64,000 bases of DNA, taken from contig CM072522.1 of the NCBI GenBank assembly GCA_036898135.1, positions 13,819,899-13,883,898 of the forward strand. The letters run 5' to 3'. This document shows, piece by piece, positions 31,201 through 41,305 of the stretch (the stretch's first letter is position 1; each line of letters opens with the position of its first letter). The notes under the pieces are model-generated. The model searched no databases, had not been told where the DNA came from, and saw only the letters and a list, made by a program, of their open reading frames with translations. The stretch is from Oncomelania hupensis. Its lineage: Eukaryota > Mollusca > Gastropoda > Littorinimorpha > Pomatiopsidae. A program made the translations under genes and the position numbers.

Positions 31201-31668
31201 AAGAATGGTGCAAACTCAACAGCCGCCCAAAGCGCTGGCCGATAACAGGACCGAACTCACACCGCCGCCCGAGGCGCCCCCTTGCAGTCTTTAAGAGCAC
31301 AGTCTGACGCCCAGACGACTGAGCACCCTCCTGGGCGACCGGGGATGGGGAGAAGGGACCTAGTGCAAGGTGTATTTGTGTAGCCGACACTCATCCGCCT
31401 AGGACAATAGCGTCAGGATCTTTAATGTCCGTGAGATGGAATGCGTGCGTGCACGGACTAGACCTCGGTTTATACTCTCATCCGAATGAGTAGTGGCGCA
31501 GTGTCTCAGTGTATATATAATAATACATATATATATAATTTTTGTTGTTGTTATTGTTGTTGTTGTTTGTTTGTTTTTTTACTCCATGCTGTCAACGGAG
31601 TTTTGAACCACTGCCTGGCTATGTTATCGCCTGACATTCGAGTACAATGCGTTCACCACTGAGCCAAC
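31201..31668 (-). mobile_element. SINE family B copy
   Basis: Minus-strand copy with head GTTGGCTCAGTGGTGAACGC and a body ending in the AGCGCTTTGGGCGGCTG region; the body is interrupted by TA- and TTG-rich sequence at 31510-31570. Confidence 0.8.
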
Positions 31669-31689
31669 CGCGTATTGTGTTGTGTTGTA

Positions 31690-32360
31690 TAATAATACCG
31701 CGATCTCAAAGCTAACACGTTTCTGTTTAACAAGTAGTTCTATAACGGCCTGTAAAGGGCGCTTATCCTATCCTACGACTGCTGTTTAATAGCTATTTGG
31801 TGGTCAGCTTTTAGCATAAGTGTACTCTAGGGTCAGGCTATAACGATAAGATACATCTATAAACGGTGCACGCCCACCCCCACCCCACTCCCCACCCCTT
31901 TTCTCCTACTGCCAACTCTCTTTCAACCCCCTACTTCCCCCCCCCCCTTCATCCGCTGTCAAACTCGACTTTTCCTGTCTCCACCTCCTCTCTTTCTCTC
32001 TCTCACTCTCTTTCCACCCCCCCCCCCCCCCCCTACAACTGCCAAACCCGACTTTCTCTGAATCAAGTCTCCTATATGCTTCTAGTGTCCGGAGACGTTA
32101 ATCTACTTAACTAACTAATCTCTGAATCTCTGTCTCTCTCTGTTCCTCTTTGTCTCTCTCTGTCTCGGTCTCTTTCTCTCCCGATGCCAGACCCGACTCT
32201 CTCTCTCCTCTCTCTTTCTTCCTTTTTTTGTATCGCGCTCTCTCTCTTCCTCTCTTTCTCTTTCACCCTCTCTCCCTCTCTTTCTCTTTCACCCTCTCTC
32301 CCTCTCTTTCTCTCTCTCCCTATATTTCTCTCTCTCTCTTACTTCCCATTGCCATACCCG
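31690..32360. other. Pyrimidine-rich spacer with a SINE/LINE tail at about 32075-32125
   Basis: C and CT tracts. The piece CTAGTGTCCGGAGACGTTAA followed by CTAACTAAC matches a 3' tail shared by several retroposons here (33600, 34310, 40300, 43250, and 60667 in reverse). Confidence 0.5.
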
Positions 32361-32453
<93 letters not shown>

Positions 32454-32533
32454 ATGTTGCCCACCACAGGAATCGAACCTTAGGTCATCGGTGTCCCCGG
32501 CCATCGTCTACCGCAGAGCTACGACCCTGGGAT
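32361..32533 (-). mobile_element. tRNA-like SINE family E head with (GA)n
   Basis: Minus-strand tRNA-like head with GGTTCGATTCCTGTGGTGGG followed by about 90 bp of GA. The same arrangement is at 34868-35030. Confidence 0.65.
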
Positions 32534-32983
32534 GCCATTCACAAACTTAAAAGCTTAGTCACCAAACTAACTCAAGCTGTGTCAGGGCTGGTGGACACGG
32601 TCCGCAGCCTGGCGGCCGGGAGACAGCTTATGTCTATTTTTCCAACTACTGACATCGGAACACAGTCTGACTCGGAGGCTTCTGACTCGGCTCTTAGGGG
32701 AGTTAGTGACACAGCGTCGCAGTCCTCCCCTTGCCGCGACTCGGCTAATGCTAAGACCAGGAATTTTGCTACACAGATTAAACGGGGCCCCATCCGTGCA
32801 GATTTTCTCAAACAGAAGGAAGAGTTTATTAAGATCCTTTCCCCAAAATTCGGAAATGAGGAACTAGAGGATGCCCTCGATGCGTTTCGGTGGGGATTTG
32901 AGAATGTTAGGGTCGATGACTCTGTCCAATATTCGCGAGAGTTGACTGGTCGTGGGGTGAAAGCAACATCCGCGCCATCGTAG
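32534..32983 (+). CDS. Unidentified open reading frame, about 150 codons
   Basis: The frame stays open from inside the upstream CT tract to a stop at 32981-32983. From about 32534 its composition is balanced and protein-like: KLKSLVTKLTQAVSGLVDTV (helical), a Ser-rich middle and FLKQKEEFIKILSPKFGNEE then EDALDAFRWGFENV. No family was recognised. It has no clear start and lies upstream of a retroposon-type tail at 33595-33655, so it may be a retroelement ORF piece or a captured transcript. Confidence 0.35.
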   Translation, partial: AIHKLKSLVTKLTQAVSGLVDTVRSLAAGRQLMSIFPTTDIGTQSDSEASDSALRGVSDTASQSSPCRDSANAKTRNFATQIKRGPIRADFLKQKEEFIKILSPKFGNEELEDALDAFRWGFENVRVDDSVQYSRELTGRGVKATSAPS

Positions 32984-34335
32984 GCCCTCTCTTAGCAGCT
33001 TCGGTTGCTCGTGCCGTTAGGCATTATAGGATTATAATTTGTACATTCCGTTTTTATGTTGGCATTTACTATTTTAATAATCTCGCGATCGTTTGCAGTG
33101 CATTTGTTTTTTGCACATACACGATATTTTTATTGGCTGTTTTTTGTCGCCTCCTCTTTTTTTTTTTTCCCTTGGCGATTTTATCCTTATTTTTCGTTTT
33201 CTATTATTAGTGTGGTCCTGAAGGATTTTTATCTTTTAACCGGTTTTATTTTTAATTTTTGCTTTTATATCTGTCAGCCCTGTTCCTGCTGCCCTAGTTG
33301 CACAGACCTGGTCTGTCTCCTATATAAAAACTTTAATAGTTGTTCTCCTAATAGTTCAGGCTTATGTTCATAGCCTTTCACCCTCGTGAGCATATAAGCC
33401 TTATTGTTCCTTGTACGCATATAAGCGCCACCAGTTCTTCGCAGCATATAAGCGCCATACCAGCCCTGTTGAATGCCACAGACTACACTGCGGCCCACTT
33501 CACCCATGCAATGTCAACAACTCATCTTAGCTGTCTTCGTCTCTGCCACTTCTACCCATGTCGGGAAATCTCCTACAGCCTGAACTTGTTATGTCCCTTA
33601 TATGCGAAAGTGTCCAGGGACGTTAATCTAAATAACTAACTAACTAACTAACGAAGATCCCTGAGCTGGGGAGGACTCGGTGGCAGCGCGTCGAGCAGGT
33701 TGGTGGCAGACATGCTCTAGGAGACGTTCAGACCCACAGGCGCTCTATCTGCTGAGATGTTGGACTGGCCGCGTTCATGCTACTCTGCCGTCGAGATACA
33801 GTGGTCCGAAGTCGAAGCAGCGACAGCAACATGTGGGAGATGCCGAAACGACACTCCACCTCAGCTTTCAACCTTCATTTTCTCACCATGTAGGGCTCCA
33901 TCGACTAGGCGGCGGTTGCTGATCGACTATGGCGCCTCGAAGCTTTGCGGCAGCTGTCTCATTCCCAGGCAGCCCTGTCATTTTCTCTACTACTGGGTAT
34001 CACGGGAACTGTTTGTGGAGAGTGGCGCCTCCGGACTACAGGCGCTATGCCCCTCCAGCTCTTCTTCATGTCTGCCTACCCCTTCTTCGAACGGCGCCTC
34101 TTCGCAAAGTCACTGGGCTCATCGCCACATATCAATGAGCGACTTTTCTTCCCTTCATCTGCGCGTCTGCTTCAACATCATGATAACCGCATAGAGCGCT
34201 TCGCATCTACATGACCTTCACGACATCATCTGATTTTTTTTTTAATTCGCCGTGCCTTTATCTCATCGTTTGACATCTTATTACACCTCGACATCGTTTC
34301 TTAAGTCCCCTATACGCACTGTGTCCGGGGACGTA
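32984..34335. other. No recognised gene; two retroposon-type tails
   Basis: T-rich DNA, then TTATATGCGAAAGTGTCCAG and GGGACGTTAATCTAAATAAC with (CTAA)n at 33600-33655, and a second CCTATACGCACTGTGTCCGG tail at 34311. Frames between 33680 and 34200 match nothing recognised. Confidence 0.45.
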
Positions 34336-34526
34336 ACTCTGTAGCTTACCACGCGAAGGTCACTGAAAAACACATCGGCAACAGTCCGCGTCTTGTCGTT
34401 AGACACCCACCAGACAAACAGACAGACGTGTATGAGAGAAAAAGAGAGTCAGACAGACAGACAGGCAGACAGAGATTAAATGTGGTTGTTGGTGTTGTTG
34501 TCGATGTTGTTGTCGTGGACTCTGGC

Positions 34527-34631
<105 letters not shown>

Positions 34632-34867
34632 GAAGGGAAGAGACAATTAACAATACGAAAAAAAAAGAATAGGAAGAGACATACAAAAGACAAAGAGTGG
34701 GAAGTGGGGGTGGGGGGAGGGGTGAGAAGAGTCAGAGAGAATGAACGAGAGAGCGAGAGAAAGAGAGAGCGAGAGATAGACAGAGAGAGACACATACAGA
34801 CAGAGAAGTAGGCACAAAGAGAGCGAGCGTGAGAGAGACAGAGAGACAATTTTATTTATTACGTAAA

Positions 34868-34876
34868 CTCTCTCTC

Positions 34877-34950
<74 letters not shown>

Positions 34951-35030
34951 TTATCTTGCCCAATACAGGAATCGAACCTTAGGTCATCGGTGTCCGAAGC
35001 CATCGCTCTACCACAGGGCTATGACGGTGG
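34868..35030 (-). mobile_element. SINE family E head with (GA)n
   Basis: Minus-strand TAGCCCTGTGGTAGAGCGAT (A box) and GGTTCGATTCCTGTATTGGG (B box), then GATAACAAAG and a long GA tract. Same structure as 32361-32533. Confidence 0.7.
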
Positions 35031-35054
35031 ATCGAGTATACAAATTTGGAACTA

Positions 35055-35314
35055 TGTACCCTACCGGGAAATAAAAACTTATGTACTAGGGATTTTGGGA
35101 GAAGGTCGAAATTTAATTATTTACAATAATTATGAGGGAAAAACTGGTTTCAGATCCTAATAGGCTTATATCGGCGCCCTAGTGAGGAAATTTTCTTATC
35201 AGGATCTGAAACCCGTTTTCCTCTCAAAATTATTTTGAGCGTTTTAAGGTCATCACATTTTCGACCTTCTCCAAAATCCCTAGTGTATAAGTTTTTCTTT
35301 TCCGGTAATGTACA
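35055..35314. mobile_element. 260-bp near-perfect palindromic foldback element
   Basis: Two arms of about 110 bp are inverted copies: left TGTACCCTACCGGG, CTAGGGATTTTGGGAGAAGG and TTTCAGATCCTAATAGG; right the complement of GTACATTACCGG, CTAGGGATTTTGGAGAAGG and TTTCAGATCCTGATAAG. The loop is about 40 bp. No frame. Probably a MITE; superfamily unknown. Confidence 0.8.
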
Positions 35315-36994
35315 AAGGTCAATGGAAAAAAAGAATCGGCAATTGTCCACATCTTGGCATTAAACAGGTGGCATGTGTTCTCATTCACACTGTTATCAAA
35401 GGGATGTAATACATCGTCCCATCAGGTCCACAGAGATTAAACTAAGCCTGTGGAACTGGTTCCGTTCTCTCCTTCTCTAGTCCAATTGTGTGGAATAAAT
35501 CAACACTGAAGTCTTAAGGGAGCTGGGTAAATTGAAATCAAAGTGGATAGAATTTGCTGAAATGAGGTTTATTTTAAAGCAAACATCCTGAGAATATATC
35601 AAATGCGAAATAAAGTCGGTCACACCGTGCTGATTTAGAAGTTCAAGCATCATTTCTGATCTTTGGTTAGGGCAAACTTGACAGAACCGTAGGATAACAA
35701 CAGTTAGCCTCATAGAAGAAATAAAATGAAGATGTGAATATGCCAACCACCAGCAAGGTAGAAGGGTTTGCTAGCCAATGTTGAACATTGTCATTGAAAA
35801 GAAGTAGATTTCAGTGAAACTGTAATACTTTTAAGGCAAAAAAATGGCAATTTTGACTGTCACCGACTAAAATGATAATAAATCATGAAATAGTAGATAG
35901 CATTGCCTGAAACGTTGCAGGCACACTAATTATTATCATATGGTTATTCTTTTTTTTTAAATGAACATAGGTCAAGAGGCTACATTTTGAACTATAGAGG
36001 TTATTACTTTACCCACCCCAGTAAACAAAACTAACAGTTATGACCAACACCACAATTTAGCCTACATGAAACGTTAATTTGAATGTTCTAAAACTCTGCA
36101 GTCATAATCTTCATTATTATCTCGTTACATCCAAATAACATTTTCTCACCAACAACAAATCGTAACATCAGGCACGCCCGTGTAAACATGATCTGATTGT
36201 GATAAACACTAGCCTACTTGATGCACCAGCAGACGACGCATTTTCAAGTATCCATTTTCTTCCCTCCAGTTACATGAACCAGTGATCGCTCTTTTCGAGG
36301 GACAATATCTTCTCCTCCACTCTGTCTTCGTTTTTAAAGTACCCTAGTTTATAAGTTGTCAAGTTGTTTTCGTCAAATAAACACACACGCGAGCCCAGCT
36401 ATAAGCACGCCGAGTTCACAGTAACGCCGGTTTACGTCATGTCGTAATCGTGAGTTTTGGCGTTCACTTTCATATAAATATTAATAAATATCGCTTGAAC
36501 CAAAGTTTCGTGTTCTAACTCGGCATGTTCAAAAGATTTCAATATCACTTCTTTAGATTTAGACACGACATTGAAATCGTTGGGCTAATGATACATGCAG
36601 CATGACGAACACTTGCATATAATTATGAATGCGCAAAGAGTATGAGCGACTCGACATACCCAACTCGCCCCCCACCCACCAGAAAGACAGAAAGACAGAC
36701 GTGTATAAGAGAGAAAGAGAGACAGACAGGCATTACCAGTGGTTGTTGGCACCGTTTTCGTTGTTGTCGATGTTGTTGTCGATTTTGTTGTCGATATTGT
36801 GGTCGATGTTGTGGTCGTGGACACTGGCGAAAGAAAACAAAAAGAGACAAATAACAATACCAAAGAAAGAATAGCAAGAGTCAGACAGAGAGACAGAGAG
36901 AAGGGGGAGGGGAGGTAAGATTCAGAGAGACAGAAGAAGAAGAAGAAGAGAGTGTCTGACATATTGCGTAAACTGTACATGTTCATTGCAAAGG
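35315..36994. other. No gene seen in 1.7 kb
   Basis: AT-rich sequence without recognised exons. A patch of purine-rich repeats and GTTGTTGTCGAT repeats at 36680-36950 resembles that at 34390-34530, including a shared CAGAAAGACAGACGTGTAT-like segment. Confidence 0.4.
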
Positions 36995-37300
36995 CACCCG
37001 ATACACATTGGTCGAAGGCTACTAGAAGCATGCTGTAGTAGTCGTCCAAACAGGCCATAAAGCATGCTCTCATGCTTCAGGGCTCTGCTTCCTATACGCT
37101 TCAAGCCCCAGGAGCATTGACCAATGAAGTCATGAAAATAGAAAAAGGAAGTTTCGTCTCCTAATTAGGTCAAACTGTATTTGTTTCTAGGTCAACTGTC
37201 TTTTACGAACCGTTTGAGAATGTTTTTGAACCATTTGTTGACGCCGGATAGTGTCCTCACTTGGTTTCATACAATTTAAGAATCCAACAAGGCAAATGGT
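36995..37300 (+). mobile_element. Foldback MITE, left half only
   Basis: Begins CACCCGATACACATTGGTCG and follows the 19548 element to AAGAATCCAACAAGGCAAAT; the right TIR is missing. Confidence 0.8.
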
Positions 37301-37498
37301 GGATCGAGACTGTACAATAATCCATTTGTACTACAACAGAACCATATGCAGTTTATGAATGCATTTTTCTCTCCATATGTGACGTACCCTCCATACTACC
37401 CTACCTCCTTTCCCTTTCCGCACTCAGTGGTGCGTTGACAACAATAGGTTATACAAGTAATAACATACACCAAAGAAATAACTATAGCACTTCAACTT

Positions 37499-37624
37499 GT
37501 GTGTGTGTCTGTGTCTGTGTGTGTGTGTGTGTGTGTGTAGGTGTGTGGGTGTGGGTGTGTGTGTAGGTGTGTGTGTGTGTGTGTGGGTGTGGGTGTGTGT
37601 GTGTGTGTGTGGGTGTGTGTGTGG

Positions 37625-37655
<31 letters not shown>
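37499..37655. repeat. (GT)n microsatellite with GGGTGT variants
   Basis: About 155 bp of GT-rich repeats. Confidence 0.93.
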
Positions 37656-37851
37656 TGCGAAAGAGAGAAAGGGCCCGAGTGAGTCATAACATTTGATCGT
37701 ACATGTAGAATGGCAATGGCCTGATAGCTGGACTTTATGATACGTATTTAATTTATAATCTTATTTGTTCTGAATAATTTACTGCAGTGATTTCATACTG
37801 CAATTACAGGTGTTGTCACACACTGCTAATCTCTCCTAACATCTTCTTAGT

Positions 37852-37916
37852 CCGGTCCTGATTTGGCTCGGAAGAGTCCGCTGGACCTAATGCAATAATC
37901 ATGTAATGTAAAAAAA
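37852..37916 (+). mobile_element. 5'-truncated element X with 11-bp TSD
   Basis: 65 bp: CCGGTCCTGATTTGGCTCGG to CAATAATCATGTAATGTA. Direct repeats ATCTTCTTAGT at 37841-37851 and 37917-37927 prove a target-primed insertion and fix the sense of element X. Confidence 0.88.
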
Positions 37917-38269
37917 ATCTTCTTAGTGACTTGCTTCAAAGACTTGAGTAAACTTAAAACTGTATTTTACTGCTTATAGTATTGAGCGCATTGTGTAAGC
38001 GCATTGGAATTTGACATTTCTAGAGCCTGTCTACTGATTCTAGTATTTGTTGATAATTTTACTTGTTCATGTCCATTCCCATGTAATTTGATATATAATT
38101 ATAGTGTATTGTAAATATTCTGGTTCCCTCGCACGCATCTCTCCTATCTCCCAACTACTGAATTTTTTTTTCTTTTTGCCCTTTAAAACAAATTTAATTC
38201 TTCTGCAAAACCACTTCCCCCAAACTCCGCCGACCTACCTCCATTGAGTTACCTTATATTATTAAATTA

Positions 38270-38990
38270 TTTCTAAAAGGACGTTTTTTGACAATTATCA
38301 AGGATTAAACATCTATTAAATTTACCTTCTCATAAACTGTTTTGTACCAGTATATTCAACCATTTATTAATTATTCCTCTACTATTTGAGATTCTGCTAG
38401 TGGCAATGCAATGAAGCCTTTACTTAGAATTCACAAACGTGCAATTAAACAAATTATTCTTAAACAAAAAATATCTCCGGATTAACATTTAATAAAGGGG
38501 TTTTCATGCACAAGGTCCTTTCTCACAATGCACCTTCCTATCATTTTTCTCTTTTTTCCCAAAAAAACTGCCAGACGTCTACAAAATTAAATGTTCACAT
38601 TCCAAGAATTGAGCTCTTCAAAAATAGTCTTGCTTATTCCGGCTCCACTTTGTGGAATAACCTTCCTGAAGTTCTCCGCACTCCAGCATCTAAATTTATA
38701 TAATTTAGAGCGCATCTCTTAAAACACTAAAAAATTTAAATGAACATTAATTGTTGTTAATGGACATTAACAGCGATATTTTGTGTGTGAAAATGATATT
38801 ATGTAATGATTACCTTGTTTATTTGTTATTGTTCCAGGATGTTAATATTATATCATTAATATGTTGTAGTTAATAGTTATTGTTACAAACCACAAGGGCA
38901 AGATGTAACAAAAAAGCGCGCACAGCGCTTACTCTTTTACCCTTGTAAAATAACATTGTTATCTTATCTTATCTTATCTTATTTTATCAT
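38270..38990 (+). pseudogene. LINE RT C-terminal remnant with (TTATC)n tail
   Basis: 38506-38703 is open and reads FKNSLAYSGSTLWNNLPEVL, typical of CR1/L2-like RT ends; upstream sequence in the same direction is full of stops. It ends in TTATC repeats at 38960-38988. Confidence 0.72.
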
Positions 38991-39445
38991 CTTTCTCGTA
39001 CTGTTCATTTGTATTATTTGTGGTCCATTTATGTCCGTCTGGAGAACGTGGGCCTGTGAAGGGCTAACACTCACTGTGAATTTCGAAGAAAAGGATCTGT
39101 GAGGCTTGAAATGGGTGAAAGTTAGACCCTGTAATCTTTTTGGAAGTGAGGTGAGAAACATTCGTCGTTCTTCGTGATCATGCACTGTGCAATTGGTTCA
39201 TTCAGGACTACACTTTCGTTTGCTTCGCGGGGTCAATATCATCAAATGAGTGCAAAAATGCAAGTGCGTTGATTCCAACCCTTTCTTTTTCTTTTGAAAT
39301 TTTTTGTTGTTTGTTTTTGGCAAAGCGCAGTTTTCAAACTTCACAGATCTCCTCAAAATCGCTGGGATAAAGTGGATTTTAGAGTTGATCAGCGAGATTA
39401 CCGATACCTAACATAAATCAGGTGAGTGTGTCAAACACATTCCAC
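38991..39445. other. No gene seen
   Basis: Ordinary sequence up to the (CA)n tract at 39446-39509. Confidence 0.4.
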
Positions 39446-39472
39446 ATACATACACACATACACACACACACG

Positions 39473-39513
<41 letters not shown>

Positions 39514-39657
39514 GCGCATATGTCGTGCCAAAATAAGGTCATTGCCGGATACGTGCAATCGGCAGCACGTATTCTGCAGACATTTTCTGAAAGTGTGTAT
39601 TTACACAGAGGTTCCAAATTTGCTGGATACACGTCCTTGGCAGCCGATTTCACGAAC

Positions 39658-39735
39658 GGGCGGCTTGAGTTCGATCTTGTATCGGAAAGCGAGCGCCCTG
39701 AGCGCCTCTTGCGATGGAAAAGTGCTCATAGGGCC
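39658..39735 (+). mobile_element. SINE family B 3' fragment
   Basis: GGGCGGCTTGAGTTCGATCT to GATGGAAAAGTGCTCATAGG matches the SINE B 3' region. Confidence 0.5.
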
Positions 39736-39942
39736 TACAAGAACGATTCTTAACCCAAATCTGCAACTTTAAAACAAGCCTCTGTACGCGTTTTCGGCAA
39801 ATGGTTGCCTAATACGTGAAATCGGCAGCGTTTTGCTCTTTCCGCGTTTTCGGCAAATGTGCTGCCGACTACACGTGCGGTTAGCCACTTACCTACACGC
39901 TAACGTCAGCCACCACTATTACCATACATGTAAGAGTTGAAA

Positions 39943-40676
39943 CAATGATGCTTGAATCCTGATAAGTGTAACTCGGATTCGTTTATCCACGTAACCTGTT
40001 CACTCAGCAACAAGGCAGGAGTCGTCGTATGAAGTTTTCCAACTTTATTCAGCGTACAACAGCAACTGCATACAATCGCTTTTTCACTTTCTCTCCCTTC
40101 TTCAGACACAGCGCATCACTTATATAGTTTTTCTGGACTCCAGATAACGTGTGGGGCCGGGTAGCTCAGTTGGTAAGAGCGTCTTGCTAGTAACCAAAAG
40201 GTCGCTGGTTCGAATCCCGGATTGGTCAACGTGTGATCATATTATTTTCCCCTTTACCAACAACTGGCCCGCTTGTGTCAGTATAAATCGGTCCAGTAGT
40301 CACCTATATGCGAAAGTGTCGTGTGACTATAATCTACAAACAAACAAACAAACAAACAGATAACGTCAGAACATTCCAGCGTGACGCATAACAACCAATC
40401 AAAATAAACTTTGTCATCACTGTCTTACGTCATACAACTTTCCTTATGGTCCAAGAATTTATCAGCTGTTACTACATTTATCGCAAAGCTTCGATCGATA
40501 GTAAACAAGCAACTCTAGAGAATTCTCCAATAATATCGACCAACGAAATTTATCAACGTTATACAAAGCTTCTTCTAACGACAATGCAAACTCACATCAA
40601 AGGTAAATACACTCTGTTATTAAATGCTTTGCAAAACAAAACGATCAGCTCTATTGTGCGCGTCTCACACGTAACA
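39943..40676 (-). mobile_element. LTR fragment related to the solo LTR, split by a SINE
   Basis: Reverse of the LTR family at 50936-51495: right end CACACGTAACA, left part GATGCTTGAATCCTGATAAG. The 3' terminus of the LTR is missing. A SINE lies inside it at 40151-40350. Confidence 0.8.
40151..40350 (+). mobile_element. tRNA-derived SINE family C, nested, 10-bp TSD
   Basis: Head with A box GGTAGCTCAGTTGGTAAGAG and B box GGTTCGAATCCCG, a short body and the tail CCTATATGCGAAAGTGTCG with (ACAA)n. CAGATAACGT occurs on both sides (40141-40150 and about 40358-40367). The acceptor stem does not pair well, so it is not a working tRNA gene. Confidence 0.83.
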
Positions 40677-40756
40677 CATTCGTTGAATCTTTCATTGATT
40701 GTGTGGTTGATCGATTGATTCTTTCATTCAATTAAATTAATCTTTTGTGTGTGCAG

Positions 40757-40860
40757 AATGTGGAAACCTGGCATGAGGTTGCTGAGAAGGCTGATGTGGC
40801 CCCTCATATTTTACATCTTCATCGCTGCCCTCGTCTACACGCAACACTACTTTACGTCTG
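40757..40860 (+). CDS. Sulfotransferase exon 1: membrane anchor
   Basis: Acceptor GTGTGTGCAG, ATG at 40758, 34 codons plus one base, donor GTTTGT. Encodes the basic MWKPGMRLLRRLMWP start and the transmembrane helix. Confidence 0.85.
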
Positions 40861-41240
40861 GTTTGTACTGTTACTGCTAGTAGCCTACAAGTACTGCCAC
40901 TGCTGCAGATGCTGCTGCTACTGCTACTACTACTAATAATAATGGATGCAATACGCGTCTTTTATTCCTAAACTAGACTCAAAAGCGCGGCGACCAACAT
41001 ACCAAAATACATGCTTACGCGATGTTACACACACAGCAAACATACATATTCATCAATTCAAACATGCGCGGTTAGAAAACGGAAAAGGAAAAGTTAATTT
41101 TCGGTTGTTGTTGTTGTTTTGACATTTTAGATTGCGTCCAAACCTTATTATGAAAGAAAGGAGGAAATCGAAGTAGCTGGATAAAACCCTCCGGGACCTG
41201 AAAAATCTTCAATCCAAGTCACTTAAGTTGATGGTGGTGG

Positions 41241-41305
<65 letters not shown>

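Noticed and set aside
33056..33373. Hydrophobic frame that could be a membrane protein
   Set aside because: Sequence is T-rich and the Phe/Ile content follows from base composition.
33680..34214. Overlapping frames of 70-145 codons on the plus strand
   Set aside because: None shows a recognisable domain, and they lie between two retroposon tails.
40151..40228. Possible functional tRNA gene (also 16111, 30500, 55350)
   Set aside because: A and B boxes are present but acceptor stems do not pair and each continues into a SINE body with a tail.
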